Shown here one piece after another: positions 18,269-27,114 of a DNA stretch of 64,000 nucleotides. A program made the position numbers and the translations under genes. Numbering within the stretch: the first letter of the stretch is position 1; each line of letters starts with the position of its first letter. This DNA is from Croceitalea rosinachiae (GTDB lineage: Bacteria; Bacteroidota; Bacteroidia; Flavobacteriales; Flavobacteriaceae): assembly GCF_031846445.1 (NCBI RefSeq), contig NZ_JAVRHR010000001.1:1240001-1304000 (forward strand), in the 5' to 3' direction. The notes below the pieces were generated by a model. The model had not been told where the DNA came from and did no database searches. It worked only from the letters and a program-made list of their open reading frames with translations.

Positions 18269-18302
18269 CATAGGACTTTATTAATATTATTCCTTATTTT
18301 AG

Positions 18303-18407
18303 ATGAAAATTAATTCACGCATGGAAAATTATATCATTGTTTTAGGGATGTATTTGATTTTGATGCTATTTTTCAAAATATACTACGCTGTAGCAACACG
18401 AGATTAA
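18303..18407 (+). CDS. putative 34-residue single-helix membrane protein
   Basis: A short ORF with ATG at 18303; a second in-frame ATG gives a 28-residue form. The product has one hydrophobic helix (YIIVLGMYLILMLFF) followed by KIYYAVATRD. It precedes the formyl-THF cyclo-ligase gene by 44 bp on the same strand. It resembles small membrane peptides by composition only. Conservation is needed to accept it. Confidence 0.35.
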   Translation: MKINSRMENYIIVLGMYLILMLFFKIYYAVATRD

Positions 18408-18451
18408 AGTACTTTTTGATTCCCTAAAACTAAATCTACATTAAAAAGTAG

Positions 18452-19012
18452 GTGCTAAAAAAAGAACTTAGATTACATTATAAGAGTAAAAGAGCTTTAC
18501 TCAATTCCGATACTATTGCAAATCAAAGTTTAGAAATTTCAAATAGAATGTTAAGTCTTCCTATTTGGAATTTTTCTTTTTATCACACTTTCTTATCGAT
18601 TAAAGAAAATCAAGAAGTTGATAGTTCACCCCTTATTACTATACTTCAAGGCAAGGATAAAAACATTGTAGTTCCTAAAACTATCTCAGCAAATCGTTTA
18701 GAGAACTATCTTTTAACAGATAGCACATTACTAAAACCAAATAAATTAAATATTCCAGAACCTGTAGATGGAATAAAAATTGAAGATAACAAAATAGATG
18801 TTGTCTTCATTCCTTTATTGGCTTATGATAAGAATGGAAACAGAGTGGGTTACGGAAAAGGGTATTATGATTCTTTTCTAGCTAAATGTAGAAAAGATGT
18901 TACTAGAGTCGGACTTTCATTTTTTGAGCCTGAAGAGGAAATTAAGGATGTTGGGGAACATGATATCCCCTTGGACTATTGCGTTGCTCCTGATAATATA
19001 TATAAGTTCTAA
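18452..19012 (+). CDS. 5-formyltetrahydrofolate cyclo-ligase
   Basis: A 186-residue cytosolic enzyme that converts 5-formyl-THF to 5,10-methenyl-THF with ATP. It uses a GTG start at 18452; an in-frame TAG lies immediately upstream, so the start is forced, and MLKKELR is the normal N terminus for the family. Motifs are the early basic segment LRLHYKSKR, VVPKTI, EPVDG, and the nucleotide/phosphate loop PLLAYDKNGNRVGYGKGYYD. The stop codon overlaps the convergent lspA stop by a few bases. Confidence 0.93.
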   Translation: MLKKELRLHYKSKRALLNSDTIANQSLEISNRMLSLPIWNFSFYHTFLSIKENQEVDSSPLITILQGKDKNIVVPKTISANRLENYLLTDSTLLKPNKLNIPEPVDGIKIEDNKIDVVFIPLLAYDKNGNRVGYGKGYYDSFLAKCRKDVTRVGLSFFEPEEEIKDVGEHDIPLDYCVAPDNIYKF

Positions 19013-19632
19013 GCTTTGGCTTTAGCAAATGCTTTTTTGTTAAAGAAAATAAGAATACCAACACCAGTGCTAATTGCGGTGTCCGCTACATTAAAAATGG
19101 GATCAAAAAAAGAGAAATTATCCCCACCGATAAATGGAATCCATGATGGCCAAGTTGCGTTTTTGATTATTGGAAAATAAAGCATGTCTACAACTTTACC
19201 ATAAAAAAGCTTACCGTAGGGTTCATCAGTAAACAATGTGGCAACTTCATTATAGCTATCATTGAAAATTGCTCCATAAAATATAGAATCGATAATATTT
19301 CCCAAAGCACCAGCAAAAATTAGAGATACTGCCAATATCAATACCTTGGGAGCACTTTTTTTGATGATATCATATAGCCAATAGCCAATTCCGCAAATGG
19401 CAAAAAGTCTAAAAATAGTTAGGACTAGTTTTCCTGCCGAATCTGAAATTGGTAAGAGATCACTGAGTTTTGTTCCCCAAGCCGCTCCTTCATTTTCAAT
19501 GAAAAGAATTTTGAACCAGCTAAATACCTCAATAGAATCTTGATATACAAAATGTGTTTTTATATAAATTTTACTGATTTGGTCTATCAGTAGTACAAGA
19601 ACTATTAGAAGCAGTGATTTTTTTAGACTCAT
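19009..19632 (-). CDS. lspA: lipoprotein signal peptidase (signal peptidase II)
   Basis: A 207-residue inner-membrane aspartyl protease that cuts signal peptides from diacylglyceryl prolipoproteins. Four membrane segments are visible, and the conserved boxes are present: LIDQISKIY, NEGAAWG, GNIIDSIFYG, GKVVDML with catalytic Asp149, and FNVADTAIS with catalytic Asp184. It is longer than the E. coli enzyme because of an insert before GKVVD, common in Bacteroidetes. It is the last gene of the ileS, DksA-like, exported protein, lspA unit. The many lipoproteins in this window are its expected substrates. Confidence 0.96.
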   Translation of the reverse strand: MSLKKSLLLIVLVLLIDQISKIYIKTHFVYQDSIEVFSWFKILFIENEGAAWGTKLSDLLPISDSAGKLVLTIFRLFAICGIGYWLYDIIKKSAPKVLILAVSLIFAGALGNIIDSIFYGAIFNDSYNEVATLFTDEPYGKLFYGKVVDMLYFPIIKNATWPSWIPFIGGDNFSFFDPIFNVADTAISTGVGILIFFNKKAFAKAKA

Positions 19633-19664
19633 TTTTCAATTATAGATTGGCAAAAATAACCATA

Positions 19665-20288
19665 TTATTCGGTTTTATTTATTTGTATATCACCCTCAAC
19701 AGACTTTAATATGTAGCTTGCGAAGCCTTTCGGAATATTATGTTCACTAACTTCCCCATAAGTACTTGTTGCCTCAATAGTTCCGTTTTTTGCGATTACT
19801 ACGATATTGCCTTTTTGGGTTTTAACCTCTGCTTTTTCAATTATATTGTTCAAAGTACAGTCACCGTCAGCTAGACTTACTTGCAATAACTTGTAATTTC
19901 CTTCTGCATAAAGAATACTATTTGTTCCAAAAAGTTGGACATTGGAGTTTTGAGGAATGTTAATATCCAAGGATATAGAAATTACCTTATGTGCACTTAA
20001 CTTATCGTTAGGTGCTATAAAATTTGGCAGAAAACCTGCGCTGACAAACACATCTTTGCCATTGTCTTCGACCTTAACTACTAAATCTCTCAGATATTCC
20101 CCTTCTATAGATGCCTTTACTACCAATTCTTTAGAAGCGATAGTTTTTAAATTAACCTGATAACAGTTTTTTGTATCAATAAAAATATATTGGTTATCAG
20201 GATTTGCAATCACTTTTTTAACCAATTTTTGTGATTGTATTAAATGGAAAAATGAAATAAAGGAAATAAAAAAGAGAGATACTCTCAT
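19665..20288 (-). CDS. exported beta-repeat protein, DUF4097/adhesin-like
   Basis: A 207-residue protein with a signal peptide (ends near LIQSQ, residue 20), probably periplasmic. The body consists of repeating short strands (VVKASIEGEYLRDLVVKV, LADGDCTLNNIIEKAEVKTQKGNIVVIAKNGTIEATSTYGEV shown in parts only), giving the look of the putative-adhesin DUF2807/DUF4097 beta-solenoid. No catalytic residues were seen. It sits between the DksA-like gene (29 bp) and lspA (32 bp) in the same orientation. The family assignment is tentative. Confidence 0.6.
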   Translation of the reverse strand: MRVSLFFISFISFFHLIQSQKLVKKVIANPDNQYIFIDTKNCYQVNLKTIASKELVVKASIEGEYLRDLVVKVEDNGKDVFVSAGFLPNFIAPNDKLSAHKVISISLDINIPQNSNVQLFGTNSILYAEGNYKLLQVSLADGDCTLNNIIEKAEVKTQKGNIVVIAKNGTIEATSTYGEVSEHNIPKGFASYILKSVEGDIQINKTE

Positions 20289-20317
20289 AACTTTAAAAAC
20301 GCCTACAAGCGTTTTTA

Positions 20318-20701
20318 CTACTTCTGCATATTCTTTGCTTCAATGCTCAATGTTGCGTGTGGAACAAGTTTTAAGCGCTCTTTATTTATAAGCTTTCCTG
20401 TAACACGGCAAATACCATAGGTTTTATTTTCTATACGAAGAAGTGCATTTTTTAGGTCTCGAATAAATTTTTCTTGACGAATTGCCAATTGTGTATTTGC
20501 TTCTTTGCTCATGGTTTCTGAACCTTCTTCAAAAGCTTTGAAAGTCGGTGAGGTATCATCGGTGCCATTGTTTCCATCGTTCATGTAAGAACTCTTTAAC
20601 AATTCTAGATGTTTATTGGCTTTTTCTATTTTTTCTTCAATCAAAATCTTGAACTCTGCCAAGTCTTTATCTGAGTATCTTATTTTTAAATCTTGTGCCA
20701 T
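20318..20701 (-). CDS. TraR/DksA-family RNA polymerase-binding protein, zinc-less
   Basis: A 127-residue coiled-coil plus C-terminal-globule protein of the DksA/TraR family, which enters the secondary channel of RNA polymerase and adjusts transcription, often with ppGpp. The C-terminal block YGICRVTGKLINKERL, LKLVPHATLSIEAK aligns with the DksA zinc finger. Only one Cys remains, where DksA has a CxxC...CxxC set, so zinc is not expected. The gene starts 2 bp after ileS and is likely co-expressed with it. The zinc-less form is common in Bacteroidetes. Confidence 0.9.
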   Translation of the reverse strand: MAQDLKIRYSDKDLAEFKILIEEKIEKANKHLELLKSSYMNDGNNGTDDTSPTFKAFEEGSETMSKEANTQLAIRQEKFIRDLKNALLRIENKTYGICRVTGKLINKERLKLVPHATLSIEAKNMQK

Positions 20702-20703
20702 TT

Positions 20704-23700
20704 TTAATGTTTTTGGATAAACAATTTTGTATTTATTTCATCAAAGGCAATTTCAGTGCCTTCATCTAAGTGTTCTTCAAAAACGAGTTCTGCTGTCAAT
20801 GTCTCGCTTTTTAAATAATTCTCGTTATTTGCTACAGCTTTTTCTACAAAGCCATCTTTTAAAATTTTTAAATTTATCTTGTCAGTAACTTCAAAACCAG
20901 ATTCTTTTCTCAAATTTTGAATTCTATTGACCAACTCCCTAGCGATACCTTCATTTTTTAAGTCATCACTAATGGAAATATCTAAGGCAACAGTCAAAGA
21001 ACCTGAACTTGCTACCAACCAACCTTCAATATCTTGAGATGTAATTTCTACATCTGACAACTGTAAAATAATAGTTTTATTTTCTAATGCAAGCGATATT
21101 TCGCCTTGTTGTTCAATTTTTTGGATATCTTCCTGATTCAAGGTGCTAATAGCATTTGAAACTAATTTCATGTCCTTCCCAAATTTAGGACCAAGAACCT
21201 TAAAATTGGGCTTAATTTGTTTGACCAAAATATCAGAGGCGTCATCCATTAATTCAATTTCCTTTACATTGACTTCTGATTTGATAAGCTCCGTAACTGC
21301 CTCAATTTCTGTTTTTTGCACAGCACTTAAAACAGGGATCATAATTCTTTGTAAAGGCTGCCGTACTTTAATTTTTTCTTTCTGACGGATTGAAAGAACC
21401 AAAGACGAAATTTTTTGAGCATTTTGCATTTTGCTTTCTAAACCTGTATTGACCATTAATGAATCAAACTCCGGAAAGTTCGCGAGATGCACACTTTGAA
21501 AACTTTCATTATTGGTTACGGCATCCAAATCTCTATACAACCTATCCATAAAGAATGGAGCAATGGGTGCAGCCAATTTGGCAACAGTTTGCAAACAGGT
21601 ATAAAGAGTTTGGTAGGCAGATATTTTGTCATGTTGATAATCACCTTTCCAAAAACGTCTCCTACTTAAACGTACATACCAGTTGCTTAAATTTTCTTGT
21701 ACAAAGTCAGAAATAAAACGAGCCGCTTTGGTGGGCTCATAGTCGTTATAAGCTTCATCAACTTTTTTGATGACTGTATTCAATTCTGATAGAATCCATT
21801 GATCAAGCTCAGGACGATTAGCAAGTTCAATTTCATCTTCTTTGTAGCAGAATCCATCAATATTGGCATAAAGCGAAAAGAAGGAATACGTATTGTAAAG
21901 CGTTCCAAAAAATTTGCGCTTTACTTCAACAACGCCATCAATATCAAACTTTAAATTATCCCAGGGATTTGCATTTGAAATCATATACCAGCGTGTTGCA
22001 TCTGCACCATGTTCTGGTAGTGTTTCAAATGGGTCTACGGCATTGCCCAAACGTTTTGACATTTTTTTGCCTTCTTTATCGAGTACCAATCCGTTGGAGA
22101 CCACATTTTTATAGGCGACAGAATCAAAGACCATGGTGCCTATCGCATGAAGTGTATAGAACCATCCGCGCGTTTGATCAACACCTTCGGCAATAAAGTC
22201 TGCTGGAAAAGTTTTGTTATTATCGATAAAGTCTTTGTTCTCAAATGGGTAATGCCATTGCGCATAAGGCATAGAACCACTGTCAAACCATACATCAATT
22301 AAATCAGATTCACGTTTCATGGGTTTTCCTGATACGGAAACCAGTATAATTTGATCTACGATATTCTTATGTAAATCAATTTTATCATAGTTAGTCTCAC
22401 TCATATCACCCACCACAAAATCATCAAAGATGTCTTTTTCAAGAACTCCAGCTTCAACTGCTTTTCCCATTTCCGCTTTGAGTTCTGCTACAGAGCCAAT
22501 CATGATTTGTTCCATACCGTCTTCGGTTCTCCAAATTGGTAATGGAATTCCCCAATAGCGTGAACGTGAAAGGTTCCAATCATTGGCGTTCGCCAGCCAA
22601 TTGCCAAATCGACCTTCTCCTGTTGATTTTGGTTTCCAATTGATAGTCTCATTCAATTCGAACATACGGTCTTTAATGTCGGTGACCTTAATGAACCAAG
22701 AATCAAGTGGATAGTATAGAATAGGCTTATCAGTACGCCAGCAATTCGGATAACTGTGCAGGTACTTCTCTACTTTAAATGCTTTATTTTCCTCTTTTAG
22801 TTTAATGGCAATTTCAACATCAATAGATCTTTCGGGTGCCTTGCCATCATCGTAGTACTCGTTTTTAACATATTTCCCTCCAAACTCTTTTAATTCTGGA
22901 CGGAATCTACCTTGTAGATCTACAAGGGGAACAGGATTGTTGTTTTCATCTAGCACCAACATAGGCGGAACTTCTGGTTGTACTTGCCTAGCTACAAAGG
23001 CATCATCTGCTCCAAAAGTAGGAGCTGTATGCACAATACCGGTACCATCTTCAGTAGTTACAAAGTCACCTGCGATTACGCGAAAAGCATTTTCTGGATT
23101 TTGATATGGAGATGTATAATCAATCAACTGTTCATATCGAATCTCCAACAAGTCTTTACCTTTAAATTCTTTTACAATGTAGAAAGGTATTTGTTTATCA
23201 CCTGCGTTATAATCAATAAGTGCAGGCTTCTCTTCAACCTGGTGAAATTTCCCAGCGAATTGTTTACTTACCAAGTTTTTGGCAAGTATAACATTCATAG
23301 GCTTAAAAGTATATTGATTATAAGTTTCCACTAAAACATAATCAATTTTTGGCCCTACGGTTAATGCTGTATTTGAAGGCAAGGTCCAGGGGGTTGTCGT
23401 CCATGCTAAAAAGTAAACTGTACCTTCATTCTGCAAAAAGTCTGGGAGGGTACTTTCGACAGCTTTAAATTGCGCAGTAACCGTTGTGTCCGTAACATCT
23501 TGATAAGTGCCAGGTTGATTAAGTTCGTGTGAACTTAAACCAGTACCCGCCTTTGGTGAGTAAGGCTGAATGGTATACCCTTTATAAATCAATTCTTTAT
23601 CATAAATCTGTTTTAATAACCACCAAACAGATTCCATATACTTTGATTTGTAAGTAATATATGGGTCATCCATATCTACCCAATACCCTACTTTTTCGGT

Positions 23701-24102
23701 CATTTCGTTCCATACATCAGTATAGCGCATGACCGCTTTTTTACAAGCTTCATTATAGGCTTCAACAGAAATCTTTGTGCCGATATCTTCTTTAGTGATA
23801 CCGAGCTCCTTTTCCACTCCAAGCTCAATAGGTAGGCCATGGGTATCCCAACCTGCTTTTCGCTTTACTTGAAAACCTTTCATGGTTTTATACCGAGGAA
23901 AAATATCTTTTATGGTACGTGCCATAACGTGATGAATCCCTGGCATTCCGTTTGCAGATGGCGGACCTTCATAAAAAACATAGCTTTCCTTACCCTCACG
24001 AGTACTCACACTCTTTTCGAAGATGTTATTTTCCTTCCAATAGTCCAATATGTCATCGGCTACTTTAGGCAGGTCTAATCCCTTATATTCTGCAAACTTC
24101 AT
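20704..24102 (-). CDS. ileS: isoleucyl-tRNA synthetase, long (eukaryote-like, IleS2) type
   Basis: A 1132-residue class I aminoacyl-tRNA synthetase. The HIGH-box region reads GPPSANGMPGIHHVMAR (residues 47-62), the arrangement of the long IleS class. An editing domain contains LAWTTTPWTLPSNTAL and GIVHTAPTFGADD. WFDSGSMPYAQWHYP lies before the KMSK loop (GKKMSKRLGNAVDP). The C-terminal part carries the anticodon-binding and extra domains. Long-type enzymes are often poorly sensitive to mupirocin; that is family knowledge, not shown here. A strong Shine-Dalgarno (AGAAGGAG) precedes the start. First gene of the lspA unit. Confidence 0.97.
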   Translation of the reverse strand: MKFAEYKGLDLPKVADDILDYWKENNIFEKSVSTREGKESYVFYEGPPSANGMPGIHHVMARTIKDIFPRYKTMKGFQVKRKAGWDTHGLPIELGVEKELGITKEDIGTKISVEAYNEACKKAVMRYTDVWNEMTEKVGYWVDMDDPYITYKSKYMESVWWLLKQIYDKELIYKGYTIQPYSPKAGTGLSSHELNQPGTYQDVTDTTVTAQFKAVESTLPDFLQNEGTVYFLAWTTTPWTLPSNTALTVGPKIDYVLVETYNQYTFKPMNVILAKNLVSKQFAGKFHQVEEKPALIDYNAGDKQIPFYIVKEFKGKDLLEIRYEQLIDYTSPYQNPENAFRVIAGDFVTTEDGTGIVHTAPTFGADDAFVARQVQPEVPPMLVLDENNNPVPLVDLQGRFRPELKEFGGKYVKNEYYDDGKAPERSIDVEIAIKLKEENKAFKVEKYLHSYPNCWRTDKPILYYPLDSWFIKVTDIKDRMFELNETINWKPKSTGEGRFGNWLANANDWNLSRSRYWGIPLPIWRTEDGMEQIMIGSVAELKAEMGKAVEAGVLEKDIFDDFVVGDMSETNYDKIDLHKNIVDQIILVSVSGKPMKRESDLIDVWFDSGSMPYAQWHYPFENKDFIDNNKTFPADFIAEGVDQTRGWFYTLHAIGTMVFDSVAYKNVVSNGLVLDKEGKKMSKRLGNAVDPFETLPEHGADATRWYMISNANPWDNLKFDIDGVVEVKRKFFGTLYNTYSFFSLYANIDGFCYKEDEIELANRPELDQWILSELNTVIKKVDEAYNDYEPTKAARFISDFVQENLSNWYVRLSRRRFWKGDYQHDKISAYQTLYTCLQTVAKLAAPIAPFFMDRLYRDLDAVTNNESFQSVHLANFPEFDSLMVNTGLESKMQNAQKISSLVLSIRQKEKIKVRQPLQRIMIPVLSAVQKTEIEAVTELIKSEVNVKEIELMDDASDILVKQIKPNFKVLGPKFGKDMKLVSNAISTLNQEDIQKIEQQGEISLALENKTIILQLSDVEITSQDIEGWLVASSGSLTVALDISISDDLKNEGIARELVNRIQNLRKESGFEVTDKINLKILKDGFVEKAVANNENYLKSETLTAELVFEEHLDEGTEIAFDEINTKLFIQKH

Positions 24103-24103
24103 A

Positions 24104-24141
24104 AAGCGTTCTCCTTCTGGATTTATAAGGGTGCAAAAATA
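24104..24141 (-). promoter_or_regulatory. ileS promoter -7 box and ribosome-binding site
   Basis: A perfect TATTTTTG box (complement at 24134-24141) would place the start near 24128. AGAAGGAG is found 8 bp before the ATG. An SD this strong is unusual among genes of this window. No clear -33 TTG was found. Confidence 0.55.
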
Positions 24142-24200
24142 AAAATTTAGACCGAATTAGGTAGTATTCAGTGACCTAAAAGATAAAAGCTGTGTCTTAC

Positions 24201-24228
24201 TAGTATGATTTAGATCTAAATCATACTA
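24201..24228. promoter_or_regulatory. 28-bp perfect palindrome, candidate operator
   Basis: TAGTATGATTTAGA is followed directly by its exact complement TCTAAATCATACTA, with no spacer. It lies in the divergent region between ileS (start 24102) and the LEA-like lipoprotein (start 24272), 44 bp before the latter and upstream of the ileS -7 box. There is no T-run on either side, so it does not look like a terminator. Binding by a dimeric regulator is the simplest reading. Confidence 0.7.
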
Positions 24229-24271
24229 TCGAACGTAGATGAATATATAACGAATACTAAAAACCATTTAA

Positions 24272-24643
24272 ATGAAAAAAGTATTATTGGCCATTTTGGC
24301 ATTGTCAATGACCACATCTGTATTGGTTTCTTGTAAAGAAGCTACAAAGAAGGCTAAGGATGCTGCGGAAGCAACAGAAAACGCGCTTGAAGAAGCAGGT
24401 GAGAATCTAAAGGAAGCTGGCAAAGATTTAAAAGATGCAGCAAATGAGGCCGGAGAAGAATTAAAAGAAGCTGGTGAGCAGGCTATGGATAGTATCAAGA
24501 AAACGGGAGAAGCGACTATGGATAAAGCCAAAGAAATGGGGGAGGATGCTAAAGATGCTGTAAAGGAAGCTGGAGATGATATGAAAGGTACAGCTAACAA
24601 AATAGCTAAAGAAGTAGAGGAAGTCACAGACGATAATAGATAA
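24272..24643 (+). CDS. LEA-like amphipathic-helix lipoprotein
   Basis: A 123-residue protein with a lipobox (VLVSC, Cys21) and a mature part made almost wholly of Ala/Lys/Glu/Asp. The spacing suggests a continuous amphipathic helix with imperfect 11-residue repeats (KEATKKAKDAAEA, EEAGENLKEAGKDLKDAA, EAGEELKEAGEQA, KAKEMGEDAKDAVKEAG). Such repeats are found in LEA-type desiccation and stress proteins and in YtxH/CsbD-like proteins. An envelope-anchored, stress-linked role is inference. The 28-bp palindrome lies upstream and a terminator follows. Confidence 0.7.
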   Translation: MKKVLLAILALSMTTSVLVSCKEATKKAKDAAEATENALEEAGENLKEAGKDLKDAANEAGEELKEAGEQAMDSIKKTGEATMDKAKEMGEDAKDAVKEAGDDMKGTANKIAKEVEEVTDDNR

Positions 24644-24695
24644 GCTAAGACACCCCACACTAGCTTAGACCCTGGCATAATAGTCAGGGTTTTTT
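24641..24695 (+). terminator. terminator after the LEA-like lipoprotein
   Basis: ACCCTG (24669-24674) and CAGGGT (24685-24690) form a stem with a 10-base loop followed by six T. A second, weaker hairpin TAAGCTA/TAGCTTA (24641-24667) precedes it and overlaps the stop codon. Confidence 0.85.
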
Positions 24696-24698
24696 GTT

Positions 24699-27113
24699 TT
24701 AAAAGGAATACCCTAAACCTAAAATTAGATTGATGCCGGGTGCAACAATGCCTGATGAATAGGTTCGATAGCGTTGGTCTGTAAAATTTTCAAGACTCAA
24801 GGTAGTTTTTAAAGCATTTGAAATTTGATATTGCGACCGAAAATTTAACGTATACCACGAAGGAGAAAAAGGATTTCCATTCTTATCAGAAGCATAAATA
24901 AAATCTTTGCTCTGTTCAGAAAGCGCCAAATCTTCAAAGGCAATTTCCTCATTATAATTTAAAAATAAGTCAGCTTTAAATTTTTGATTTTTCCATATCA
25001 AATGGGCATCCGCGAATGTGGGGGCTGCGTGTCTAGCTGCCGAATCAGTTCCATTTGAATCTTCTTCAATCCCTTCGGTTATGGTTAAATTTCCAACGAA
25101 TGATAGGTTTTCTGTCATAAAAGCTTCAGCTCCGAATTCAAAACCATATACATAGGCTTTCGCTGCATTTTGAATAGCCTGTACATTACTCAACTCTCCG
25201 TTAAATTCTATTTCAGACAAACCGTTAAAAGTAAAATCCCGGCGGACTAATGCATCAACTAAATAGGTGTAAAAGGCAGCACCTTTAACAACTACTTTAT
25301 CGTTAAAGTTTTTCTGAATACCGAAGTCAACATTATAAGCATATTCAGGCTCTAAGTCAGGATTAGGCACTACAACCGAACCTGGCTCAGAATCAAAAAT
25401 CTTTCCAATATCATCAATGTTGGGGGCTCTAAACCCTGTTGAGCCGTTTAAGGTGATTTGCAAATCTGCTTTTGGAAACCAACTTATACCCAAACTGCCA
25501 GTCAATGCCCCGGTTATCAAATCTGCTTCATCAAAAGGAAAATCAAATAGTGTATCATCAAATTGTGCATCAACCCAAACTTGGCTGTAGCGCATGCCCG
25601 AAAGTAAAGTTAAATTAGGCTTTATTTGATAACTGGCATTTACATAGCCAGCAAAGGTTTGCCATGTAGACTTATCAGGATGGCGTGATACGGCTCTAGA
25701 AACTTCATTTGTCTCAATATTTCGATCTTCTCCGAAAGAACGCACTTTATTGAAAATATACTCTGCACCATAATACAACTGTAAATCGCCAATTTTTTTA
25801 TTCTCAAAATCTAAATTTACTGATAGGGCATCCACTTGTTCAAGTGTAGTGTTTCTGGCGAGAGTTTGAAAGTTTCGGCTGTTTCTGCTCTCCTCAAAAA
25901 ATTGATAGGCAGTAGTTAATTTTACCCCATCATAGAATTTACCTTTCCCTTGTTTTGTTATTTGGAAATTACCCATGAACCATTTTTGGGGTCCGTAAAA
26001 CCATTCGCTAGAGCGTAATCCATCGTCAGTGTCATTGGGCCTGATTAACCGATCATATCTTGAATAATCAGAAGTTTCAGAATAATATAGCCCTAAATCA
26101 TAGTTCCATATATTATTGGGCTTATACCGAAATTTTTGAAGAAAATTTATCTGGTTATAACCTGATGTAATTTGCTTTTTTGGATTTTCATTATTCACTA
26201 AAGCATCTTGCCCATTTTCTCGAATCACAAAATTATTACGTAGGTAAGATTCAGGGCCATGACTGCCCATTCTTAAATCACCAAAATCATTATATGAAAA
26301 ACTGGTGTATGCAGCCCAAGTTTGATGACCTAAATTGAAGTCAGTATGAAAAGTGTTTTCAGAATTTGCTGAAGCAAATCGATAATTGGTATTGCCAGAA
26401 AAAGTAAGGCTATCCGTATAAGAAAATCTTGGTACCTGAGTAAAAAAATTCATGACTCCGCCTATTGCATCACTGCCGTAAATGACGGATCCAGGGCCAA
26501 AAATAATCTCAGTATTTTTTATGGTAAAAGGATCAATTGAGATGACATTTTGAACATTACCACCTCTAAAAATAGCATTATTCATACGAACGCCATCGAC
26601 CGAAAGTAATAAGCGATTGGTAGAAAACCCCCTGATCATGGGACTTCCACCACCTAACTGGCTTTTTTGAACAAAAACCTTTCCACTGTTCTGTAACACA
26701 TCCGCGGAAGTCTGAGGATTAGCAAAGGCAATGCTTCTTGCGTCAATGGATGCTATTTTTTGAGGAATGTCTTTTCGTTGTTGTTCCCATTTAGATACAG
26801 ACATGACTACTTCATCCAATTGTTCGGGTTTAAGGGTCAAATACACTCGATTGCCTTTTTTACTTAATTGAGCTTTTGTGGTTTGGAAGGTCTCGTAACT
26901 GATATGTCTGAAGGTAATACGCTCATTTGGATTGAAAGTGGAAAGGTCACTGCGTCCATCAAAATCGGTGATGGCGGTCTTAGATTTATCTTGGTTGAAA
27001 ATAGCTGCATTGACTATGCCATTGCCTGAATCAGCATCTAAAACATGTATTTGCTGGGCAGAAACTGAAGCGGTAATGAAAAACAAAAAAACAATGAAGC
27101 CTACCTTGTGCAT
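24699..27113 (-). CDS. TonB-dependent receptor of the heme/hemoglobin-receptor type
   Basis: An 804-residue outer-membrane receptor. The frame opens at 27131, but the ATG at 27111-27113 is preferred because the signal peptide (MHKVGFIVFLFFITASVSAQ) begins there. It contains a short carboxypeptidase-regulatory-like domain (about 22-95), a plug (GGGSPMIRGFSTNRLLLSVDGVRMN) and a barrel holding FRAPNIDDIGKIF and NPDLEPEYAYN. These match the FRAP and NPNL boxes of heme and hemoglobin receptors. The C terminus is GLGYSF. The start codon follows the recO stop by 1 bp, so it is coupled to recO. Heme as substrate is likely but unproven. Confidence 0.85.
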   Translation of the reverse strand: MHKVGFIVFLFFITASVSAQQIHVLDADSGNGIVNAAIFNQDKSKTAITDFDGRSDLSTFNPNERITFRHISYETFQTTKAQLSKKGNRVYLTLKPEQLDEVVMSVSKWEQQRKDIPQKIASIDARSIAFANPQTSADVLQNSGKVFVQKSQLGGGSPMIRGFSTNRLLLSVDGVRMNNAIFRGGNVQNVISIDPFTIKNTEIIFGPGSVIYGSDAIGGVMNFFTQVPRFSYTDSLTFSGNTNYRFASANSENTFHTDFNLGHQTWAAYTSFSYNDFGDLRMGSHGPESYLRNNFVIRENGQDALVNNENPKKQITSGYNQINFLQKFRYKPNNIWNYDLGLYYSETSDYSRYDRLIRPNDTDDGLRSSEWFYGPQKWFMGNFQITKQGKGKFYDGVKLTTAYQFFEESRNSRNFQTLARNTTLEQVDALSVNLDFENKKIGDLQLYYGAEYIFNKVRSFGEDRNIETNEVSRAVSRHPDKSTWQTFAGYVNASYQIKPNLTLLSGMRYSQVWVDAQFDDTLFDFPFDEADLITGALTGSLGISWFPKADLQITLNGSTGFRAPNIDDIGKIFDSEPGSVVVPNPDLEPEYAYNVDFGIQKNFNDKVVVKGAAFYTYLVDALVRRDFTFNGLSEIEFNGELSNVQAIQNAAKAYVYGFEFGAEAFMTENLSFVGNLTITEGIEEDSNGTDSAARHAAPTFADAHLIWKNQKFKADLFLNYNEEIAFEDLALSEQSKDFIYASDKNGNPFSPSWYTLNFRSQYQISNALKTTLSLENFTDQRYRTYSSGIVAPGINLILGLGYSF

Positions 27114-27114
27114 A

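Larger units (their letters stand above)
17918..18302. other. 385-bp AT-rich intergenic region with a long inverted repeat
   Basis: This gap between uvrC and the small ORF at 18303 holds the uvrC promoter candidate and a 14-bp inverted repeat (see 18186-18268). Nothing else was recognised; the rest is AT-rich without an ORF of note. Confidence 0.6.

Noticed and set aside
22978..23334. 118-residue plus-strand frame inside ileS
   Set aside because: It is antisense to the ileS editing domain and has no recognisable features.
24268..24678. 136-residue open frame on the minus strand opposite the LEA-like lipoprotein
   Set aside because: It mirrors the repetitive Ala/Lys/Glu codons of the plus-strand gene, giving Ser/Ala/Phe low complexity, and it runs across the terminator.
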